Assembly: GCA_046347635.1 (NCBI GenBank) | Contig: JAXMFT010000001.1 | Location: 124,001-188,000 of the forward strand | DNA length: 64,000 nucleotides | Source: JAGVSZ01 sp019137045 | GTDB taxonomy: Bacteria > Pseudomonadota > Gammaproteobacteria > Burkholderiales > SG8-39 | Direction of reading: 5' to 3' | In this document: positions 58,892-64,000 of the stretch, one piece after another | Numbering within the stretch: position 1 is the first letter of the stretch | Layout: each line of letters starts with the position of its first letter | Notes under the pieces: model-generated | Databases searched by the model: none | What the model was told of the DNA's origin: nothing | What the model saw: the letters and a program-made list of their open reading frames with translations, nothing else | Position numbers and translations under genes: made by a program

Positions 58892-59947
58892 ATGACCTAC
58901 CTCGCCAAGCCCAGGCTGCATCACCCGACCCTGCCGAAGAACCGGCGCGGCTACACCCGGCGCGACTACGAGGGGGCGATCTCGACCCTGTGCGCCGGCT
59001 GCGGGCACGACTCGATCAGCGCGGCGCTGATCCAGGCGTGCTTCGAGCTCGACGTCGAGCCGCACCGGGTGGCCAAGCTCTCGGGCATCGGGTGCTCGTC
59101 GAAGACGCCGACCTACTTCCTCGGCAACTCGCACGGCTTCAACAGCGTGCACGGGCGCATGCCCTCGGTGCTGACCGGCGCGAACCTGGCGAACCGCGAC
59201 CTCCTGTACCTCGGAGTCTCCGGCGACGGCGACTCGGCGTCGATCGGCCTCGGCCAGTTCGCGCACTGCATGCGCCGCGGCGTCAACATGGTCTACATCG
59301 TCGAGAACAACGGCGTGTACGGGCTCACCAAGGGCCAGTTCTCCGCCACCGCCGACCGCGGCTCCAAGAGCAAGCGCGGGGTGGTCAACACCGACGCGGC
59401 GATCGACATGGCGCAGCTCGCGCTGCAGCTCGGCGCCTCCTTCGTCGCGCGCAGCTTCTCCGGCGACAAGGAGCAGCTCGTGCCGCTCATCAAGGCGGCG
59501 ATCGAGCACCGCGGCGCCGCGTTCATCGACGTGGTGAGCCCGTGCGTGGCGTTCAACAACCACGCCGGCTCCACGAAGAGCTACGACTACGTCCGCGAGC
59601 ACAACGAGGCGGTCAACCGCCTGGACGTGATGGTGCCGCGCGCGGCGATCAGCGCCCAGTACCCGCCCGGCTCGGTGCGCGCGATAACGCTGCACGACGG
59701 CAGCACGATGCTCCTGCACAAGCTCGCCGCCGACTACGATCCGGGCGACCGGATCCGGGCGATGAACTACCTCGCCGAGCGCCAGGCGCAGGGGCAGGTG
59801 GTGACCGGCCTGCTCTACGCCGAGGCCGAGCCCGAGGACCTGCACGCCAGCCTGAACACCGTCTCCGGGCCGCTCAACGCGCTCGGCGAGCGCGAGCTCT
59901 GCCCGGGCGCGGCCGCGCTCGAGAAGTTCAACGCCTCCCTGCGCTAG
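58892..59947 (+). CDS. korB: 2-oxoacid:acceptor oxidoreductase, beta (TPP) subunit
   Basis: 351 aa. Thiamine pyrophosphate site: VSGDGDSASIGLGQFAH (GDGD at 111-114) and MVYIVENNGVYGLTKGQFS; Fe-S-related Cys34 and Cys37 (LCAGCGHDSISAAL) plus Cys68 (GIGCSSKTPTYF) and Cys208-region (VVSPCVAFNNH). Twelve nucleotides behind korA. MTYLAKPRLHHPTLPKNRRG precedes the core. Confidence 0.94.
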   Translation: MTYLAKPRLHHPTLPKNRRGYTRRDYEGAISTLCAGCGHDSISAALIQACFELDVEPHRVAKLSGIGCSSKTPTYFLGNSHGFNSVHGRMPSVLTGANLANRDLLYLGVSGDGDSASIGLGQFAHCMRRGVNMVYIVENNGVYGLTKGQFSATADRGSKSKRGVVNTDAAIDMAQLALQLGASFVARSFSGDKEQLVPLIKAAIEHRGAAFIDVVSPCVAFNNHAGSTKSYDYVREHNEAVNRLDVMVPRAAISAQYPPGSVRAITLHDGSTMLLHKLAADYDPGDRIRAMNYLAERQAQGQVVTGLLYAEAEPEDLHASLNTVSGPLNALGERELCPGAAALEKFNASLR

Positions 59948-59979
59948 CGCCCGCGGTCGAGCCGGTGACCGCGAGCGCG

Positions 59980-60630
59980 ATGCGGGTGGTGATCGTGCCG
60001 GTCACGCCCTTCCAGCAGAACTGCTCGCTCGCGATCTGCGAGTCGACCGGCAGGGCGGCGCTCGTCGACCCCGGCGGCGACCTCGACCTCGTGCTCGCCC
60101 AGGTCGAGAAGCAGCGCGCGACGGTCGAGAAGATCCTGCTCACGCACGGCCACATCGACCACTGCGGGGGCACCGCGGAGCTGCGCCGGCGCCTCGGCGT
60201 CCCGGTCGAGGGGCCGCACGCCGAGGACCGCTTCTGGATCGACCAGCTGCCCTCGCAGGGCCGGATGTTCGGCTTTCCGCCGCTCGAGTCGTTCACGCCC
60301 GACCGCTGGCTCGCGGGCGGCGACACCGTCCGTTTCGGCGCGGTCGAGCTCGCGGTGCGCCACTGCCCGGGCCACACGCCGGGGCACGTCGTGTTCTTCC
60401 ACCCGGGCGAGCGGCTCGCGTTCGTCGGCGACGTGCTGTTCCAGGGCTCGATCGGCCGGACCGACTTTCCCCGCGGCGATCTCGACACGCTGGTGCGCTC
60501 GATCACGACCCAGCTCTGGCCGCTCGGCGACGAAGTCACCTTCATCCCCGGCCACGGGCCGGTCTCCACCTTCGGCGCCGAGCGGCGCACCAATCCCTTC
60601 GTCGGCGACGAAGCGCTCGGCCGGCTGTAA
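59980..60630 (+). CDS. MBL-fold hydrolase (glyoxalase II-like)
   Basis: 216 aa. THGHIDHCGGTAELRRRLGV is the metal motif (HxHxDH), followed by CPGHTPGHVVFFH and LAFVGDVLFQGSIGRTDFPR, and PGHGPVSTFGAERRTNPFV. Matches the YcbL/GloB-related hydrolases acting on thioesters. ATG 59980 is preferred; GTG 59965 is an alternative five codons earlier. It closely follows korB (32 nt) and may share its transcript. Confidence 0.9.
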   Translation: MRVVIVPVTPFQQNCSLAICESTGRAALVDPGGDLDLVLAQVEKQRATVEKILLTHGHIDHCGGTAELRRRLGVPVEGPHAEDRFWIDQLPSQGRMFGFPPLESFTPDRWLAGGDTVRFGAVELAVRHCPGHTPGHVVFFHPGERLAFVGDVLFQGSIGRTDFPRGDLDTLVRSITTQLWPLGDEVTFIPGHGPVSTFGAERRTNPFVGDEALGRL

Positions 60631-60798
60631 GCGGATTCGACACTTCGTTCCTCGCCGCGCCGGCGTCCCGGTCGGGATAGGAAGTACGTCACGCCGGCGC
60701 ACGCGCGGCGGGCGATTTGCGGCCGCGGCTGCGGCAAAGTGCCCGGAAAGCCGCTGCGCTCGGGGGGAGGCCCGGGCAGCCGGCAGACGGAAAGAGCG

Positions 60799-61026
60799 AT
60801 GCGCGAGATTCCGCTGTTCGTCGTCTACCCGGGCCCGGTCTTTGGGTGGGCGGTGGCGTGCAAGGGCGGCACGCAGAGCCACTTCTTCTCCGAGAAGCAG
60901 GTGGCGATCACCTACGCGCGGAGCTGGGCCGAGGCCAACCGGCCGGCGCGCGTGCGCGTCGAGACCGCCGACGGCAGGGTCGAGTCGGAGTGGTCCTACG
61001 AGCCGTACCGGAAGGACCGGCACTAG
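60799..61026 (+). CDS. DUF2188-like small protein
   Basis: 75 aa from ATG 60799: MREIPLFVVYPGPVFGWAVA, then GGTQSHFFSEKQVAITYARS and ANRPARVRVETADGRVESEW. The pattern of a short beta-beta-alpha fold with 'A-x-x-A-R-x-x-A' and 'V..-DG.I..E..Y' is that of DUF2188. An upstream ATG at 60739 is less likely. Function unknown. Confidence 0.75.
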   Translation: MREIPLFVVYPGPVFGWAVACKGGTQSHFFSEKQVAITYARSWAEANRPARVRVETADGRVESEWSYEPYRKDRH

Positions 61027-61084
61027 CAGCGCCCGGGCGCGGGGCTGGAGTACCCTCTGGCCACCCTCCTCTCGAGCCCGAGCC

Positions 61085-61474
61085 ATGCCCCGCGACACGC
61101 CCGGCGGCGGCGCCCGCAACGTCCTCGGCGGGCCGCTCGCGACCTGCTGCACGTCACCGATGACCGGCTTCTACCGCGACGGGAGCTGCCACACCGGCCC
61201 CCAGGACGCCGGCACGCACGTGGTGTGCGCCCGCGTCACGCGCGAGTTCCTGGCGTTCAGCGTCGCGCGCGGCAACGACCTCGTTACGCCGGTCCCGGAA
61301 TTCCGCTTCCCCGGCCTGAAGCCGGGCGACAGGTGGTGCCTGTGCGCGCTGCGCTGGAAGGAGGCGCTGGCCGCGGGCGTCGCGCCGCAGGTGGTGCTCG
61401 CGGCGACGCACGAGAAGGCGCTCGACTTCGTGACGCTCGACGAGCTCAAGCGGCACGCGGTGGACCTGCAGTAG
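61085..61474 (+). CDS. DUF2237 family protein
   Basis: 129 aa. ARNVLGGPLATCCTSPMTGF, YRDGSCHTGPQDAGTHVVCA, FSVARGNDLVTPVPEFRFPG and LKPGDRWCLCALRWKEALAA cover the whole DUF2237 domain; several conserved Cys (CC, SC, VCA, WCLC) suggest metal binding. Function unknown. ATG 61085. It converges on the enolase-superfamily gene with 6 nt between stops. Confidence 0.92.
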   Translation: MPRDTPGGGARNVLGGPLATCCTSPMTGFYRDGSCHTGPQDAGTHVVCARVTREFLAFSVARGNDLVTPVPEFRFPGLKPGDRWCLCALRWKEALAAGVAPQVVLAATHEKALDFVTLDELKRHAVDLQ

Positions 61475-61480
61475 CGCGCC

Positions 61481-62569
61481 TCAGGCGAGGTACTTCGCCA
61501 CCGCCGCCTCGTTCCAGCGCATGCCGTTCCCCGGCCGCTCCGGCACGAGCGCATGCCCGTCGCGGATCTCGAGCGGCTCGGCGAGGATCCCGTCCGCCCA
61601 GTCCATGTGCTCCAGCCAGTGCGCGGTGGGCGTGACGCACATCAGGTGCGCCGAGACCTCGGGGTAGAGGTGGGTGGAGAGCGGCAGCCCGACCGGCGCG
61701 GCGAGCGCGGCGGCGCGCAGCCAGCCCGAGACCCCGCCGATCTTGCCGAGATCGGGCATGAAGTAGTCGCTGGCGCCCGCGTCCACCGCCTTGCGCATGT
61801 CGTGCACGTCCCAGCAGTTCTCGCCGATCTGGATCGGCGTCGCGACCGCGGCCGCGACGCGCGCGCAGCCCGCGTAGTCGTCGAAGCGCACCGGCTCCTC
61901 GATCCACGCGAGCCCCTCGCCGTCGAGCGCGCGGGCGCGGCTCTCCGCCTCGGGCGGCAGCAGCGCCTGGTTGTAGTCGGACATCAGCGCCACCGCGTCG
62001 CCGACCGCGCCCCGCACCGCGCGCACCGCGGCGAGGTCCTGCGCAACGGTCGGATAGCCGAGCCGCACCTTGATCGCCTTGAACCCGTGCTCGAGGAGCT
62101 CGACGGCCTGCGCCGCGGCGCGCTCCGGCCCCATGATGCCGAGGCCGTTCGAGTTGTAGGCGGGAATCGAGCGCGGCACGCCGCCGAGCAGCCGCGCGAG
62201 CGGCAGCCCGGCCGCCTTCGCCGCCGCGTCCCAGCACGCGGTGTCGATCGCCGCGAGCGCGAGCATCGCGAGCCCCTGCACCCCGACGAGCGTCATGCGC
62301 CGGCGCAGCTTCTGCTCGACCGCGAACGGCGCGAGCGGGTCGCCCTGGACGAACTCGCCCAGCCCTTCGATGAGCAGGGCGAGCGGCTTGACCGCGTACC
62401 CGCCCTGGGTGACGACGTAGCCGACGCCGGTGATGCCCGCGTCGGTGTCGAGGTCGACGAGCACGAGCGGCCCGTGGGTGACGGCGCCGGTCGCGGTGGC
62501 GAGCGGCCGGCGGATCGGCACGTTGACGGCGCGCGCGCGCAGCGCGCGGATCACGGGGGTCTGGGACAT
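61481..62569 (-). CDS. Enolase-superfamily (mandelate racemase-like) sugar-acid enzyme
   Basis: 362 aa. The capping domain (1-130) and barrel are complete. Metal ligands by motif are Asp198, Glu224 and Glu250; the His300-Asp273 dyad is present (DLGKIGG, LSTHLYPE). The KxK motif reads Lys167-Val-Arg169 (AIKVRLG), so one of the two mandelate racemase lysines is Arg. The intact His-Asp dyad suggests proton abstraction from that face, as in acid-sugar dehydratases or one-sided racemases. ATG 62569 has CAGGGAGA upstream. An apparent solute-receptor tail ends 16 nt before it, a common neighbour of such enzymes. Confidence 0.9.
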   Translation of the reverse strand: MSQTPVIRALRARAVNVPIRRPLATATGAVTHGPLVLVDLDTDAGITGVGYVVTQGGYAVKPLALLIEGLGEFVQGDPLAPFAVEQKLRRRMTLVGVQGLAMLALAAIDTACWDAAAKAAGLPLARLLGGVPRSIPAYNSNGLGIMGPERAAAQAVELLEHGFKAIKVRLGYPTVAQDLAAVRAVRGAVGDAVALMSDYNQALLPPEAESRARALDGEGLAWIEEPVRFDDYAGCARVAAAVATPIQIGENCWDVHDMRKAVDAGASDYFMPDLGKIGGVSGWLRAAALAAPVGLPLSTHLYPEVSAHLMCVTPTAHWLEHMDWADGILAEPLEIRDGHALVPERPGNGMRWNEAAVAKYLA

Positions 62570-62585
62570 CGGCGTCTCCCTGGAT

Positions 62586-62700
62586 TCACTCGAATTTCAC
62601 GTTGGCCTGCTCGATCACGCGCGCCACCTCCCGGTCCCGGCCTTCGCGGCGGCGGCGCGTCGCGTTCGGTACATGCGCCTTTTCCCCGCGGCGGGGCCGG
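62586..62700 (-). pseudogene. Possible C-terminal stub of a Bug/TctC-type solute receptor
   Basis: Minus-strand codons just upstream of the enolase-superfamily gene read GRDREVARVIEQANVKFE and a TGA (62588-62586). This resembles the end of Bug-family tripartite tricarboxylate receptors ('W-KVI-x-A-N-I-K-x-E'), which often stand before mandelate-racemase-like genes. Beyond about 62645 the frame turns Arg-rich and no receptor body is found, and the NYN gene starts at 62825 on the other strand. The match covers only about 18 residues. Confidence 0.35.
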
Positions 62701-62824
62701 GGCCGCCGGGCGGACTGGCAGGGCGCGCGTCACGAGCCGCGCACGTCCTCGCGCCCGCGTGCTCCGCCGACGACCGCAATCCGGCCCGGCTCAGGACGCG
62801 GGGATTCTACAAGAGGGTGCTACG

Positions 62825-63712
62825 ATGCCCGCCGACCAGAACGACAACGAGGTCACCCGCATGGCTACCCCCGCCGACACGCGCTCGATGGCGCTGTTCT
62901 GCGACTTCGAGAACCTCGCGCTCGGCGTGCGCGACGCGAAGTACGAGAAGTTCGACATCAAGCGCGTGCTCGAGAAGCTGCTGCTCAAGGGCTCGATCGT
63001 GGTGAAGAAGGCCTACTGCGACTGGGAGCGCTACAAGCAGTTCAAGGCGGCGATGCACGAGGCGGCGTTCGAGCTGATCGAGATCCCGCACGTGCGCCAG
63101 TCGGGCAAGAACTCGGCCGACATCCGCATGGTGGTCGACGCGCTCGACCTCTGCTACACCAAGGGCCACGTCGACACCTTCGTGCTGCTCACCGGCGACT
63201 CGGATTTCTCGCCGCTCGTCTCCAAGCTGCGCGAGAACGACAAGACGGTGATCGGGGTCGGCGTCAAGCAGTCGACCTCGGACCTCCTGATCGCGAACTG
63301 CGACGAGTTCATCTACTACGACGACCTGGTGCGCGACCAGCCCAAGCGCGAGAAGAAGGCGCGCAAGCGGCGCGAGAAGGAGCGGCCGCACGCGGAGGGC
63401 GCCGGGGCGCCGGCCGAGGGCGCGCCGCCGCCGGGGGGCCGGTCCGACGAGGAGAAGCGCCAGGAGGCGATCGATCTCGTGATGGAGACGATCGAGGCAC
63501 TCGCGACCGAGCGCGGGTCGGAGGAGAAGATCTGGGGCTCGATGGTCAAGCAGGCGCTCAAGCGCCGCCAGCCGGGCTTCAACGAGTCCTACTACGGGTT
63601 CCGGTCGTTCTCGCGCCTGCTGGAAGAGGCCGCCGCGCGCGGCCTGATCGAGGCCGAAGAGGACGAAAAATCCGGCGGCGTGGTGATCAAGAAGTTCAAC
63701 CCCGACTGGTGA
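62825..63712 (+). CDS. NYN-domain nuclease-like protein with OST-HTH (LOTUS) domain
   Basis: 295 aa. The NYN (PIN-like) domain covers about 20-165: Asp27 in MALFCDFENLALG, Asp99 in GKNSADIRMVVDALDL, and Asp125/Asp127 in LLTGDSDFSPLVSKL form the acidic metal site. A basic linker (KREKKARKRREKERPHAEGA) leads to a C-terminal OST-HTH domain (about 208-290; VMETIEALATERGSEEKIWG, YYGFRSFSRLLEEAAARGLI). Family members (LabA/DUF88) probably cleave or bind RNA. ATG 62825 was chosen over an internal Met at codon 13. Confidence 0.9.
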   Translation: MPADQNDNEVTRMATPADTRSMALFCDFENLALGVRDAKYEKFDIKRVLEKLLLKGSIVVKKAYCDWERYKQFKAAMHEAAFELIEIPHVRQSGKNSADIRMVVDALDLCYTKGHVDTFVLLTGDSDFSPLVSKLRENDKTVIGVGVKQSTSDLLIANCDEFIYYDDLVRDQPKREKKARKRREKERPHAEGAGAPAEGAPPPGGRSDEEKRQEAIDLVMETIEALATERGSEEKIWGSMVKQALKRRQPGFNESYYGFRSFSRLLEEAAARGLIEAEEDEKSGGVVIKKFNPDW

Positions 63713-63716
63713 AGAC

Positions 63717-64000
63717 TCAGCCGCGCGGCTCGACCCACAGCGCCTCGCCCACCGCCAGGACGCGCCCGTCGGGCGCGTAGATCGCCGTCCCGCTCCGGTG
63801 CTTGCGGCTGCCGCGCTCGACCGGCCACGCGGCGACGACGTAGGTCTCCCCCGCCTGAGGCAGCGCGTCGATGCGCACGGCGAGCCGTGCGGTGACGAGA
63901 AAGCGCAACGCCTCGCCCATCAGCGCGAGCCCGCCCGAGCAGTCGAGCGCAGTCCACACGAACTCCGGCCGCACCGCGCCGCCCGCGTCGGCGTGCGCGC
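63717..64000 (-). CDS. C-terminal part of a hotdog/thioesterase-like protein, cut by the right edge
   Basis: The frame reads inward from the right edge, ending with TAIYAPDGRVLAVGEALWVE and PRG at 63717. The visible part includes VRPEFVWTALDCSGGLALMG and RFLVTARLAVRIDALPQAGE, which resembles acyl-CoA thioesterase-like (hotdog) proteins. A GTG at 63974 is inside the gene and is not taken as start, since the frame stays open to 64000. It converges on the NYN gene with 4 nt between stops. Confidence 0.7.
   Translation of the reverse strand, partial: AHADAGGAVRPEFVWTALDCSGGLALMGEALRFLVTARLAVRIDALPQAGETYVVAAWPVERGSRKHRSGTAIYAPDGRVLAVGEALWVEPRG

Noticed and set aside
54860..59845. A 1661-codon open frame on the minus strand opposite korC/korA/korB
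   Set aside because: It is an Arg/His/Ala/Val-rich shadow caused by high GC; no family motif, and the plus strand has complete motif-bearing genes.
1..64000. CRISPR arrays, tRNA or rRNA genes, integrases or transposases
   Set aside because: None seen on either strand: no regularly spaced repeats, no cloverleaf-like T-loop sequences noticed, and no mobile-element protein motifs.

Overview
The window is a dense, very GC-rich (about 70 percent or more by eye) stretch of bacterial chromosome with short intergenic gaps and many ATGA/GTGA stop-start overlaps. Gene content points to a betaproteobacterium: TRAP carriers of the FcbT/mannitol-chloroaromatic type, glcDEF, a KorABC 2-oxoacid oxidoreductase of the kind known in Azoarcus/Thauera, a PntAA-AB-B transhydrogenase and an Mrp antiporter. 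The taxonomic call is an inference from gene families. No rRNA, tRNA, CRISPR array, insertion sequence or phage gene was seen.

Layout. 1-5.5 kb: a gene cut by the left edge, a TRAP transporter (dctP-dctQ-dctM, minus strand) whose large permease carries a 190-residue insertion, and an ArsB/NhaD-superfamily (citrate/SLC13-like) permease. 5.7-11.4 kb: complete mrpA(B)CDEFG operon, plus strand. 11.5-15.1 kb: second TRAP operon. 15.1-18.7 kb: pntAA-pntAB-pntB plus a LUD-domain protein. 18.8-24.7 kb: a fused OpuBC-type osmolyte receptor/permease, an ABC exporter broken by a frameshift in its signature motif, a BT1-like carrier, a DUF3617 protein and a small hypothetical protein. 24.8-30.4 kb: glyoxylate/glycolate operon hyi-garR-glcD-glcE-glcF, with an in-frame TAA inside glcF. 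30.4-35.1 kb: TauE/SafE-like exporter and partner membrane protein, a geranylgeranyl-reductase-like flavoprotein, an SDR with Phe in place of the catalytic Tyr, and a LysR regulator.

35.1-38.3 kb: behind lysR lies a nested inverted repeat and then a non-coding stretch that ends in a strong plus-strand intrinsic terminator, a good small-RNA candidate with an anti-Shine-Dalgarno loop. Next comes a translationally coupled operon alaX-GNAT-(split nitrile hydratase beta N, beta C, alpha)-ACT. 38.3-40.2 kb: a methyltransferase, two hypothetical proteins and a small lower-GC accessory pocket with a DUF1801 gene remnant. 40.2-50.0 kb: an ECF sigma/anti-sigma pair divergent from an ODP-type metallo-beta-lactamase protein, then a seven-gene operon of the ArsS/arsenosugar-associated type with a frameshifted phosphoesterase and no arsM. 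50.2-54.9 kb: PduO-type adenosyltransferase, a second ECF sigma with RskA-like anti-sigma, secreted/membrane hypotheticals and a CDF metal exporter. 55.1-60.6 kb: korC-korA-korB and an MBL-fold hydrolase. 60.8-64 kb: DUF2188 and DUF2237 proteins, a mandelate-racemase-like enolase-superfamily enzyme preceded by an apparent solute-receptor stub, a NYN/OST-HTH RNase-like protein and a thioesterase-like gene cut by the right edge.

How it fits together: the TRAP carriers, Mrp and Pnt form an ion- and redox-coupling set (solute uptake, Na+/H+ balance, NADPH supply). KorABC can link 2-oxoacid oxidation to ferredoxin and NAD(P). The glc/garR/hyi genes feed C2 acids into central metabolism. Three genes (ABC exporter, glcF, phosphoesterase) carry single local lesions, which either mark assembly errors or real decay.
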